NCBI GenBank assembly: GCA_965277895.1
Contig: CBDIDR010000001.1
Location: 1,116,001-1,180,000 of the forward strand
Origin: GCA-2862585 sp965277895
GTDB lineage: Bacteria; Bacteroidota; Bacteroidia; Flavobacteriales; UBA7312
DNA: 64,000 nt
Direction: 5' to 3'
Positions 46,000 through 54,711 of this stretch are shown here, piece by piece. The position numbers and the translations under genes were made by a program. Numbering within the stretch: the first letter of the stretch is position 1; each line of letters starts with the position of its first letter. The notes below the pieces were generated by a model. That model saw nothing but the letters and a program-made list of their open reading frames with translations. It had not been told where the DNA came from and did no database searches.

Positions 46000-47022
46000 T
46001 TACGGAGTAACTATTTTGAATACTGTAGAACGTGCAGCAGCTCTTTCTAATATAGTATTGGCATTTTGAGATTGACTTTCACCAATTGAAATACTAATCA
46101 ATTGATTTGGATTTACACCTTTACTTACTAAAAACTTTTTAGCATTATCAGCTCTACGCTGACCCAAATCAAGGTTATATTCCTCTGAACCAATTTTATC
46201 AGCTCTTCCAGTTATTTTAAGCTTATAATTAGTGTTCGACTTTAAAAAGCCAACAAAATTCATAAGTTTAGCTTTTTCTGAATTAGATAATTCTGCACTA
46301 TTGTATTTATTACTTAACTTATTGTCATCACAAAGTTTATTGTAATCAACTTTAGGTTTTGTTTCTGTTTTCGGTTTTACTTTCTCAACAACTTTAGGTG
46401 TTGTAGGTTTTGGAGTAACTTTCTTTGTTGGTTCACTAACTTTGACCGTTGTAGAAGTAAAATTCTTTGATGAAGGTACTTTTGGCTTCTCTACATTTTT
46501 ATTTACTATAACAGAGCTTGCTTGTTTGTTCACTTCAATTACCTCTGTTTCCTTAGCTTTTTTCTTCTTTTTACCAAATAGTTCATAATTAACTGTAAGT
46601 GTTGGGCCATGTGTGATTGAATAACCAGCAGTAAAAGTAAAAGGATTACTTACAGGGTGGAACGCTACAGCTACTTCTTTTCTAAAACTTTCTGTTGAAA
46701 ATAATGATGCATTAGTTAATCCAGTTGCAGCTTGTAAGGAAAAGTTATCGTTCAATCTATATGTTAAACCTAACAAATCAACATAATCACCATTTCCATT
46801 GTCTATGTACTCAAAAGTATAATAAAGTCCAAATCTATCTAAAATTAAATCTCTACTAGCAAGTTGGAATCTGTAAAAGTTAAAATTTTCTTCAGTGAAG
46901 AATAAACCTATACCAACACCTGCTTCAAGTTTTTTATCTTTTGAAATAAAAGGCTTCTTCGATTGAGAAAAAGATGCACTTGAAAAGAATAATATAATTA
47001 GAAGTGTTAAGATGTGTTTCAT
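46000..47022 (-). CDS. OmpA-family outer-membrane protein
   Basis: 340 residues from ATG 47022. The frame extends to 47049, but the signal peptide starts at the internal MKHILTLLIILFFSSASF, so the later start is preferred. Residues 25-155 are beta-rich and probably form an outer-membrane domain. Residues 160-235 are a Lys/Pro/Thr-rich linker (KKVTPKPTTPKVVEKVKPK). The C-terminal OmpA domain (about 245-340) has LKITGRADKIGSEEYN and LGQRRADNAKKFL, including the Asp and Arg that bind the peptidoglycan diaminopimelate. Function: tethering the outer membrane to the cell wall. The gene is followed by its own terminator. Confidence 0.87.
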   Translation of the reverse strand: MKHILTLLIILFFSSASFSQSKKPFISKDKKLEAGVGIGLFFTEENFNFYRFQLASRDLILDRFGLYYTFEYIDNGNGDYVDLLGLTYRLNDNFSLQAATGLTNASLFSTESFRKEVAVAFHPVSNPFTFTAGYSITHGPTLTVNYELFGKKKKKAKETEVIEVNKQASSVIVNKNVEKPKVPSSKNFTSTTVKVSEPTKKVTPKPTTPKVVEKVKPKTETKPKVDYNKLCDDNKLSNKYNSAELSNSEKAKLMNFVGFLKSNTNYKLKITGRADKIGSEEYNLDLGQRRADNAKKFLVSKGVNPNQLISISIGESQSQNANTILERAAARSTVFKIVTP

Positions 47023-47072
47023 TTTATGAAATTTGTTAAAGCGTTGCAAATATATAAAAAGCTAACCACTAA

Positions 47073-47486
47073 TTATTTAGAGTATTGTTTATTTTTAAAT
47101 AGATAATCTAGAGAGAATTTGCCTCCATCGCTTACTAGCATTGAAAGGTAAACAACAACATAAAGTAAAGCTTTTTCTTGCTTGTGAATACCATCGCCAT
47201 AGTGCGTTATGAATGCTGCTACAAGCATAGTAATAATAAGAGGTATAGTCGCCAGTCTTGTTTTGTAGCCTATAGCAATAAAAATTGAGCAAAATACTTC
47301 AGAAAATACCACCAGTATTAATGAAATAGTAGGACCTAGACCAATTGGATTTGCAAATTTAATTTCACCACCAGCCATTAACTTACTAAGTTTTGGTAAG
47401 CCATGTGTTAGCATCAAAGCTGCTATTGATAAACGAACAATTAATAGTATTATATCTGAAAAATACGGTTGTTTTGTAATATTCAT
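47073..47486 (-). CDS. DoxX family membrane protein
   Basis: 137 residues with four hydrophobic segments. The start of helix 1, RLSIAALMLTHGLPKLSKL, is the classic DoxX signature, followed by VFSEVFCSIFIAIGYKTRLA and a last helix near LLYVVVYLSMLVSDGGKFSL. It differs from the two DoxX-like proteins at 19972-20724, being of the main DoxX family. It ends 51 bp before the OmpA gene start and begins 4 bp after the stop of the T9SS protein gene, so the three may be cotranscribed. Role unknown; some DoxX proteins act with thiol-redox partners. Confidence 0.85.
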   Translation of the reverse strand: MNITKQPYFSDIILLIVRLSIAALMLTHGLPKLSKLMAGGEIKFANPIGLGPTISLILVVFSEVFCSIFIAIGYKTRLATIPLIITMLVAAFITHYGDGIHKQEKALLYVVVYLSMLVSDGGKFSLDYLFKNKQYSK

Positions 47487-47490
47487 TGGT

Positions 47491-48825
47491 TTAATTTAAA
47501 ATTAGTTTATGATGTTTTTCTGTATGTGCTGTCTTAATGACCACATGGTATAAACCAGAAGCATATGACGAAAAATCATATGTTTTTTTATAAGTATTAA
47601 CTTGAGTGTCTGAAAAAGAATGAATCATTTTTCCAATGGGGTTATAAACTTCTACTGAAATGTTTTGGGTGGTGGTAGAGTTTATATAAATTTCGAAAAT
47701 ATCATTGCTAGGGTTGGGGTATATAGAACTTTCAAAGTCTTTGTCAAATTCATTTATACTAGCAGTGCTAAACTGAAAGGGAGTTGATAATTCTTCACAG
47801 CCTAAATCGTTACTTAACATTACGGTGTAGATACCAGTTGATTCTGGAAAGTAATATTGAGCGTTAGCACCTTGTATAATTTCATCGTTTAAAAGCCATT
47901 GATAATCATAACCAGACAAATCACAAAGTAACACTTGACCTTCAATAAAAATCTCTGGAGTAGGAAAAGATACATTGATATTAAAAGTATCTGCTGCCTC
48001 ACAACCTTCATTATCATTAAAATATGCCATTATTTCTTCTGATGTATTTGCTTCATATATCATTGGACTACCAGTGTATATTAAACTACCATTAGAGTTA
48101 TACCATTCAACATTATTTGTATTCATGGGTTTAAATCTAATAGTTTGATTTTCGGCACTCCAAAGAGAAGAATTTCGATCTTCTACAGCTAAAGCAAATG
48201 TGCCGTATTGATTTTGAATTCCTTGAAGAGAGTTAGTGCATTCCGCTTTGTTAACTATTCTTATATCAATCCAGTTTGTAAAATTATGTAATGCAATTTG
48301 GAACGTACCAGCATATCCATCTTCCACTCCACAATTGTATGAGCTTACATCTTTGAATTCAATTACCATTTTATTATTCAAACTAGAGTATGAAACCTGA
48401 CCTCCAGCATTAGGGTTCCAGTCTTCCCAAGCAGCAAATACACCTGCAAATGGACCACTCAAATTGGGGATTTCGTTTGAATTGTACCCATTTCCTGGTT
48501 CAATAAAGCTAATAAATCCGTTTGAAGAAATCCAGAATTGATGGTATACTTGATTATAGAAAGCAAATGGAAATCCAATATTGAAAGGTCCAAGAACTTC
48601 ATCGTCACCAATTTCTTGGTTAACAGATTTTAATAAGGTGTCGTATTCTAACCCTAGAATTTCAACAGAATAAGTATTCAGAAGCTCAATAGTTTCCTCA
48701 TTTTCTATAATTGAGGCAATAGCCATTTGGTTTTGACAAATAGCAATATCATTAACCTCAATTTCGCATTGACAAAAAACATTTAATGAAAATACTAGCA
48801 AAGATAATGTTAATGAATATTTCAT
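47491..48825 (-). CDS. Secreted T9SS protein, nidogen-like N-terminal region
   Basis: 444 residues with signal peptide MKYSLTLSLLVFSLNVFCQ. Residues 75-230 look like the beta-sandwich found at the start of many flavobacterial surface proteins (FYNQVYHQFWISSNGFISF, then NKMVIEFKDVSSYNCG). An Ig/PKD-like part follows (YDYQWLLNDEIIQGANAQYY). The tail from about residue 365 is a canonical T9SS domain (IYPNPSNDIFEIYI, ending KHHKLILN). No enzymatic motif is visible. It is located upstream of, and close to, the DoxX gene. Confidence 0.78.
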   Translation of the reverse strand: MKYSLTLSLLVFSLNVFCQCEIEVNDIAICQNQMAIASIIENEETIELLNTYSVEILGLEYDTLLKSVNQEIGDDEVLGPFNIGFPFAFYNQVYHQFWISSNGFISFIEPGNGYNSNEIPNLSGPFAGVFAAWEDWNPNAGGQVSYSSLNNKMVIEFKDVSSYNCGVEDGYAGTFQIALHNFTNWIDIRIVNKAECTNSLQGIQNQYGTFALAVEDRNSSLWSAENQTIRFKPMNTNNVEWYNSNGSLIYTGSPMIYEANTSEEIMAYFNDNEGCEAADTFNINVSFPTPEIFIEGQVLLCDLSGYDYQWLLNDEIIQGANAQYYFPESTGIYTVMLSNDLGCEELSTPFQFSTASINEFDKDFESSIYPNPSNDIFEIYINSTTTQNISVEVYNPIGKMIHSFSDTQVNTYKKTYDFSSYASGLYHVVIKTAHTEKHHKLILN

Positions 48826-48866
48826 TTGTTAATGGTTAGGTATTCTAAATTAGAAAAAAGATGGGT

Positions 48867-50150
48867 TTAATCAAAATATGACTCCAAAAATTTAGTGTCG
48901 AACCTTGAGTATTTTAGATTATTATGTAAGTCAGTAAACCTTTTTTTAATCGTATTCTTATCTTTAGTTTTAGAGTTATGGTAATCATATACCAGACAAA
49001 TCATTTTTATAATGTCTTCGTAGCTATATCTGATTTCATCAAAATCAAATTTTCTGTAATATTGTTTTGAGGCCTTATTTTTATGTATTGACTTTAAGTA
49101 AATTGCACTCATTAAATAATAAATGTGTAGATAAAATAATTGATATTCATTTAAAATTTGATGTTCTCCTTCAAAATACTCATAGATGATTTTCATCAAT
49201 TTTTTATTATTAGTGACAAGAGAAGTTACCATTAACTCAAAGAAATAATCAATTGGTATTTTATTCTTTTTAGTATTTGACTCAATATAGTGTTGTAAAA
49301 GTTCATCAATTGAATCGTAATTGTTAGCGAGTACTTTTACAGATAAAATTCTACTTTTGAGAATAGGATGTATTTTGTTATCAAATGCTAAATTTTTGAA
49401 AGAGTCATTTACTGGTTTGCGATTTAAATAGTTTTTAAACTCTAAAACTGCATTTGAGAATATAAGTACGTCCTCAGGTATTGGACATTTCTTCACAGTT
49501 TTAATCCAATTTCCGTAATAATTATTAAGGTTAGAATAATCGACAAAAATGGAATAAACTATTTTATTAAAATTTTGATTTTTGAATATATTATTATCTA
49601 TAATTTTTTTCTTTCTGAAAATAATTCCAATGGAGTTTCCTAAGTCTAGAACTTCATTATACGAAAAGCTATCGAAACGCATTTCCTTAAGGTTAAATAG
49701 CTCATCTAAATATTGATAGTAGTTGTTATAAATTAATTCTCTAGAAAAGAAAATAATGAGGTCAATAAAATCTTCAGAGAAGTTTCTGATTTCATAAATA
49801 ATGGTTGACAAATCTTTTTCATTAGGATTACTTATGAACTTATATATTTTATTTCTGTACTTGAGTCGCTCTCTAAACGAATAGGTTTTTATGAAATGAG
49901 CGAAATTATTGTAACCATTAAATTTTGAGAGTATATCTAGAGATTTGGTTCTTGTCTTAACATTTGGGATAATATCGTAAAGTCGTCGTAATGTATTGTA
50001 GTTAATTGACTCATCTATAGTTTCAAGAATAATATCAGATAACAATATACAATCACCAAGATTATTAATTTTGAATTTGAGTTTATTCTCTGTAGTTTTT
50101 TTTAATTCATCAATGAAGTAATTTTCGGTATGTTGAGATTTTTTAGACAT
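48867..50150 (-). CDS. Unknown 427-residue protein with regulator-like N-terminus
   Basis: I cannot name this protein. It has no signal peptide. The N-terminal 90 residues (LGDCILLSDIILETIDESIN, YNTLRRLYDIIPN, LDILSKFNGYNNFAHFI) follow a pattern seen in orphan Bacteroidota proteins where a helix-turn-helix-like segment is followed by 'LDIL..F.GY..F..F'. The remaining 330 residues are helical, Ile/Lys/Asn/Tyr-rich, and resemble a TPR-like solenoid. Coding sequence here is noticeably more AT-rich than neighbours. A DNA-binding or signalling role is a guess; it sits next to a small membrane protein gene (9-bp gap). Confidence 0.6.
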   Translation of the reverse strand: MSKKSQHTENYFIDELKKTTENKLKFKINNLGDCILLSDIILETIDESINYNTLRRLYDIIPNVKTRTKSLDILSKFNGYNNFAHFIKTYSFRERLKYRNKIYKFISNPNEKDLSTIIYEIRNFSEDFIDLIIFFSRELIYNNYYQYLDELFNLKEMRFDSFSYNEVLDLGNSIGIIFRKKKIIDNNIFKNQNFNKIVYSIFVDYSNLNNYYGNWIKTVKKCPIPEDVLIFSNAVLEFKNYLNRKPVNDSFKNLAFDNKIHPILKSRILSVKVLANNYDSIDELLQHYIESNTKKNKIPIDYFFELMVTSLVTNNKKLMKIIYEYFEGEHQILNEYQLFYLHIYYLMSAIYLKSIHKNKASKQYYRKFDFDEIRYSYEDIIKMICLVYDYHNSKTKDKNTIKKRFTDLHNNLKYSRFDTKFLESYFD

Positions 50151-50159
50151 ATCAATTTA

Positions 50160-50453
50160 TTATTTTAATAGTTGTTTGAGTTTATCAAAGTTTTGCTTGT
50201 TAACTCCTGATATGTCAATTCTATATTTGATTTTTTTGTTTTTAGATTTAGTAATTACAACAAAGTGTTTTTTGAGAGCTAATAAACTTGATATTTCATA
50301 ACTTTCAACTATTTGTGTTTTTTTAATTGTAATTTCAGTATTGTAACTGCTAGTCAATTTTCTCCAAATTATATTTTCGGATTTTATTATAATTATTTCT
50401 CCAGAAACATTCACTGATATGTGTTTTGGAGAAAACACTAAAACTATTAGCAT
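50160..50453 (-). CDS. Small membrane-anchored PH-like protein, start uncertain
   Basis: From ATG 50453 the product is 97 residues: MLIVLVFSPKHISVNVSGE followed by a beta-rich domain (IIWRKLTSSYNTEITIKKTQ) and a C-terminal helix, resembling bacterial PH domains. The reading frame is open upstream for about 47 more codons encoding two hydrophobic helices (SLFYILFLVINLNLITAAF and YFPFVFILLAVML) without an ATG. A run of ten A (50579-50588) lies there; with nine, a GTG at 50592 would be in frame and the protein would be 143 residues. The annotated start is therefore probably too short. Function unknown. Confidence 0.5.
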   Translation of the reverse strand: MLIVLVFSPKHISVNVSGEIIIIKSENIIWRKLTSSYNTEITIKKTQIVESYEISSLLALKKHFVVITKSKNKKIKYRIDISGVNKQNFDKLKQLLK

Positions 50454-50687
50454 AACTGCTAAGAGTATAAATACAAATGGGAAATATTCTCCAATTGCCT
50501 TAGATAAATTTCCATCTGTAAAAGCCGCAGTAATCAGGTTAAGATTAATTACAAGAAATAGAATATAAAATAGTGATGAAAAAAAAAAGCACTCTATTTC
50601 TAGAAGTTAGGTTGAACTTGTTCACTTGTTAATTCAATTTAGACGAAAGGACAAACCTACAAAAATAAGTACATATTTAATACATTA

Positions 50688-53588
50688 TTAATGTTTTGTT
50701 ACAATAAAGTTGCTTTCTGTATCATAAGAATAGATTTTCAGAAAATATATACCATTAGACAAATGAGTAGTATTTATTGAAGGTGATGATGAAGATTCTA
50801 ATTCATATTTAAATATAATTTGACCTAAAGAATTAGTAAGTTGAATATTATAAGTTTTGTCAATCAATCCATAAAGATTGATAGTATTAGTAAATGGGTT
50901 AGGAAAAACACTAATTACACCATCATTGCTTAGTCGTTCACCACCTAAAGTATAATATTCAAATTCTGAAAAGGATGTTGACCATGAAGTGCCATTTTCT
51001 CCACATGCTCCTTTAATTCTCCAAGAAAATTCATGACCCGAACTAAGTCCGAATTTAGTTTGTGAATTACTATTTCCATCAATGTTATTCCATTGGAACT
51101 GTTGGCCTGTCGTAAGGTTGTTTAACTCTAAAAAGTAATGGTCAGGATTACCACTTTCAGGAGTATTCCAATTCATAGTTAAGGTTGTTGCAGAAGAATT
51201 AGATGATGTAAAGAGTTCATTAGGGAGTTTATCACAAAGGTTTTCTGTAGAAAAATTATGAAATTCTCCCCAGCCAGAATGGTACTCTAAATCTGATTCT
51301 CCATTTTGATTTTCATTTCCAAAGCACCATGCTTTAGTGTGCCATTGGTAGTCGGTATTTTCAATAAAGTTCCCTTTTAGTGTATTGATACTATTTTCAC
51401 CAATTACGTATCTATAATTTTCTTGTCCAATCTCACGCATTTTACCCTTCACTTGCCAAATAGAAGACTCCATTTCAGTAGGTGAATCGGCGTTAAATGT
51501 TACCCAATTGGCTTCTGTACTAACAGATTGATTTTCCAAATTAGGACATTCAGCTAATGTTGTAAAATAAGAGGATGCAGACCATTCAGACTGACAGTCA
51601 ATGCTTAAGTCTGAATTTAAAACGCGACCTCTAATATTCCATATGTATGAAGTAGATGGCGTCATAAAATATCTATTTCTTGAGGTGCCACCGTATGTGT
51701 TATCATCAATTGCCCCAGCAGATATAACTATCCATTCTGATGAAGTTGTAGGTCTGTATCTTATCATATAATGTGAAGGTAATTCTTCAGGCAAAGACCA
51801 ATTAAAACGCACTCTATTGTGAATAATGTTGTCAACCGTTAGACCAGTTGGTGCATTATCACAAGGTGAATTAGCATATTGACAAGAACCATCATCTTCA
51901 GTAGCTTGTGAATTATAGTTTAAGGCATTTTCATCTACACAGCCATAAACGCAACAGATGCAAGAGCCATCATCTGTGTTTGCCAAAGGATTATAGTTAG
52001 GTGCATTGGGGTCGGTACATCCAAAAACTTCAACAAAACAAGGAAATTCATGAATTCCTAAGTTGCTCCAATCATTAGAGTTTAATACTATCCATTCTGA
52101 ATTGTCAGAAGTAGTACCTGCTGAAGAATACCAATTGTCATTGCCTTCTTCAGTCGAACATTTTCTAACTAAAGTATGATCTTTTGTAGCATTGGATATA
52201 CCTGCTACTGACCAGCCACTTCCAGGGTCACCATTCCAGTCGCCAATTATGTCAACTATACTATAACCACCTTCTTCTGGAGATGAATTTGAGGAAGGTT
52301 GATTGCCGTAAACTAATGCCATTCCATCATCACCATTACTCAGATGAGTTGTAGTCATATCAGCTTGCTCTAAAATCTGTGCGTCAGAGGACGGATGAGC
52401 AACTATAAAAATACCGTTTGCCTCAACTGTTGAACCTGCATCAAAATAATGCCATGAGTCATACACTCCAACTTCTTCTGGAGAATTAACAACCAAAGCC
52501 AAAGCATAATCATCAAGGCTGACAGTACTTTCTGTTGGGTTATATATTTCTAGATATTTATTATTAGAATTTCCTTCAGCATATTCAGAGAAAAATAGTG
52601 AAGCAAAAGAATCATTATTTTCATAAATACATGAACCGTCATCGTCAATAGCATCCGGATTGTAATTGAGGGCTAAGGGGTCAGTACAACCATTATTATA
52701 AACCAGTCGAATACCTACTGGCATATGGTCGGTGATATAGCTATCGTAATTGTCAAAACCACCAACAATATAGTTGTCCACTGGAATGGTCAGCACTTCG
52801 CCACCTTCGGAGTTTAAATCGTCAAATAGTTCATTAGTTACAAGTAAGTGGTCAATATGGCTTGGCCAGTTAGGAAATGAAAAGTTTTGAGGATTTCCGT
52901 TGGCAATATCAATATCTGCAAACAGATAGTTTTCCGAATCATCTATAAAATCTTGGAATACATTATCCTCATAATCATCTGTTAGCTCATCATTATAATC
53001 ACCTAGAACGATAACATTTTCGTCTGGTAGATAAGTGTCAATATATGTTTTGATATAACCAAGGGCTAACCATCGCCTATATTCTTCGTCCGAGCTGTCT
53101 GTAGTATCAAAATTACCATCTCCGCAGCATTTCAAGTGTATATTAATAACGTAATATTCAAAGTTATTTTTCTCTAGATGAATGAGGTAGGGGGAGCGAC
53201 CAGCAAAAGCATAGTTATAAGTCTCTTCGGCATAAATTTTATATTCATCAATAACTGTAACATCGTCTTTTACGGCATATGCTAGATTTATGCCTCCATA
53301 ATTAGCATCTGAAACATATCCGCTATAACCTTCAATATTTGCTAGCATATTCTCGAATGCCATCATGTCGTTTATCTCTTGAAAACCAATCACTTCAGAC
53401 TCCAATTCTATTATAATATCGGAAACATAGTTAATCGTTGTTTCACCATCTTTAGGGAAGCTTTCGAGGTTCCATGTGGCGACATCGAAGGTTTCTTCAG
53501 TACCAAAACTTAAGTCTGAAAGACTTTGTGCAAATGAAGAAAATGAAATAAATAGGAGTAAAAACAGATAGTTTTTAGCTAAAGACAT
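50688..53588 (-). CDS. Secreted endonuclease/exonuclease/phosphatase-LTD-FN3 protein (T9SS)
   Basis: 966 residues. After the signal (MSLAKNYLFLLLFISFSSF) an endonuclease/exonuclease/phosphatase domain spans about 33-300: WNLESFP, FQEIND (metal-binding Glu), YVINIHLKCCGDG, VLGDYND and the C-terminal ITDHMPVGIRL (Asp-His). Then an acidic motif, a lamin-tail domain (about 330-535; SEYAEGNSNNKYLEIYN), two more acidic motifs, a fibronectin-like cassette (about 575-880) closely matching the 3236-residue protein, and a T9SS tail (VFPNPFTNTINLYG). Catalytic residues look complete. It is divergent from a short paralogue. Extracellular nucleic-acid or phosphoester hydrolysis is inferred. Confidence 0.87.
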   Translation of the reverse strand: MSLAKNYLFLLLFISFSSFAQSLSDLSFGTEETFDVATWNLESFPKDGETTINYVSDIIIELESEVIGFQEINDMMAFENMLANIEGYSGYVSDANYGGINLAYAVKDDVTVIDEYKIYAEETYNYAFAGRSPYLIHLEKNNFEYYVINIHLKCCGDGNFDTTDSSDEEYRRWLALGYIKTYIDTYLPDENVIVLGDYNDELTDDYEDNVFQDFIDDSENYLFADIDIANGNPQNFSFPNWPSHIDHLLVTNELFDDLNSEGGEVLTIPVDNYIVGGFDNYDSYITDHMPVGIRLVYNNGCTDPLALNYNPDAIDDDGSCIYENNDSFASLFFSEYAEGNSNNKYLEIYNPTESTVSLDDYALALVVNSPEEVGVYDSWHYFDAGSTVEANGIFIVAHPSSDAQILEQADMTTTHLSNGDDGMALVYGNQPSSNSSPEEGGYSIVDIIGDWNGDPGSGWSVAGISNATKDHTLVRKCSTEEGNDNWYSSAGTTSDNSEWIVLNSNDWSNLGIHEFPCFVEVFGCTDPNAPNYNPLANTDDGSCICCVYGCVDENALNYNSQATEDDGSCQYANSPCDNAPTGLTVDNIIHNRVRFNWSLPEELPSHYMIRYRPTTSSEWIVISAGAIDDNTYGGTSRNRYFMTPSTSYIWNIRGRVLNSDLSIDCQSEWSASSYFTTLAECPNLENQSVSTEANWVTFNADSPTEMESSIWQVKGKMREIGQENYRYVIGENSINTLKGNFIENTDYQWHTKAWCFGNENQNGESDLEYHSGWGEFHNFSTENLCDKLPNELFTSSNSSATTLTMNWNTPESGNPDHYFLELNNLTTGQQFQWNNIDGNSNSQTKFGLSSGHEFSWRIKGACGENGTSWSTSFSEFEYYTLGGERLSNDGVISVFPNPFTNTINLYGLIDKTYNIQLTNSLGQIIFKYELESSSSPSINTTHLSNGIYFLKIYSYDTESNFIVTKH

Positions 53589-53659
53589 AGGTTAAATGTT
53601 AGTTATTGCTAAGTTAAGAAAAGCAAGTCTAATAAAATCATTTAAAACGTTAATAATCG

Positions 53660-53667
53660 TATTTTTG
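53660..53667 (+). promoter_or_regulatory. -7 promoter box for the short secreted nuclease
   Basis: TATTTTTG matches TAnnTTTG, but the ATG follows only 4 bases after the box. If used, the transcript would be essentially leaderless. No -33 element is clear. Confidence 0.35.
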
Positions 53668-53671
53668 TGGC

Positions 53672-54709
53672 ATGCGAAATACCTTAACAATTTTATCTCT
53701 CTTTATTTCTACCTTAACTTTCGGACAAAGTTTAAATGATCTTTTTTTTGGGGAAAGTGATGCTTTTGAAGCCGTAACGTGGAACTTAGAGTTTTTTCCA
53801 AAAAATAATCAAACTACTATTGATTCAACTGCACTAGCAATTAGCCGATTGGATGCCGATGTCTTTGCTTTACAAGAAATAGATGATGTCAATGCCTTTC
53901 AGCAATTAGCTAATAGTTTGCCAAACTATGAGGGCTACATTATTCCAGATAATTACGGAAATTTGACTTTAGCGTATTTGGTTAAAGAAAATGTAGAAGT
54001 CGTTAACCATATGTCCATTTATACTTCTTCTTCATATAATACTATGTTTGCTGGAAGACCACCATATTTAATTCAGCTTATACATAACGGAACTACGTAT
54101 TATTTAATCAATGTTCATTTCAAATGTTGTGGAGACGGCACACTCAACATATCTGACTATTCTGATGAAGAATACAGACGACTTCAAGCATCAAATCAAA
54201 TCAAAACGTATATAGATAGTTACCTGCCAGATGAAAATGTGATTGTTTTGGGTGATTACAACGATTTGCTCGAAGAAGGAGAGTCCAATAACGTATTTCA
54301 GTCAATTATAGATGATTCGGAAAACTATCTATTTGCGGATATGTTAATAGCTCAACAAACTAGCTCAAATTGGTCTTTTCCATCATGGCCATCTCATTTA
54401 GACCATATTTTGATTACCAATGAACTCATTGATGATTTCAATAATTCTTACAATAATGTTCAAACTATCTTGATGGATAATTATTTTTCAAATGGTTTTT
54501 ATGGTTATGACAATTGTATTTCTGATCACCGACCAGTTGCTATCAAACTTTTTCAGACCCCATCAAATATAGAGGAGGAGAATAAGGCACCTTCAAAACT
54601 TAAAGGAATTCGTGATATACAGGGTAGAAAGACCCTTCCTCAATCAAATAATTTACAGTTTTATTACTATGAGAACGGAACTGTAGAAAAACATTTTATA
54701 ATCAATTAA
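53672..54709 (+). CDS. Short secreted endonuclease/exonuclease/phosphatase paralogue, variant T9SS tail
   Basis: 345 residues, signal MRNTLTILSLFISTLTFGQ. The catalytic domain is a close paralogue of residues 20-300 of the divergent 966-residue protein: WNLEFFPKN, LQEIDDVNAF, INVHFKCCGDG, VLGDYND, WPSHLDHILITNE, SDHRPVAIKL. It lacks the LTD and fibronectin parts and ends with the short tail DIQGRKTLPQS...YYYENGTVEKHFIIN. Active-site residues are all present. The divergent pair looks like an inverted duplication in which one copy kept or gained extra domains. It is followed 2 bp later by an SDR gene. Confidence 0.87.
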   Translation: MRNTLTILSLFISTLTFGQSLNDLFFGESDAFEAVTWNLEFFPKNNQTTIDSTALAISRLDADVFALQEIDDVNAFQQLANSLPNYEGYIIPDNYGNLTLAYLVKENVEVVNHMSIYTSSSYNTMFAGRPPYLIQLIHNGTTYYLINVHFKCCGDGTLNISDYSDEEYRRLQASNQIKTYIDSYLPDENVIVLGDYNDLLEEGESNNVFQSIIDDSENYLFADMLIAQQTSSNWSFPSWPSHLDHILITNELIDDFNNSYNNVQTILMDNYFSNGFYGYDNCISDHRPVAIKLFQTPSNIEEENKAPSKLKGIRDIQGRKTLPQSNNLQFYYYENGTVEKHFIIN

Positions 54710-54711
54710 GT

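Noticed and set aside
47023..47049. Upstream extension of the OmpA-family protein start
   Set aside because: Nine extra residues before an otherwise perfect signal peptide are unlikely to be translated.
22837..54709. Composite transposon carrying the surface-protein island
   Set aside because: No transposase, integrase or terminal inverted repeats were seen; repeats are confined to coding modules.
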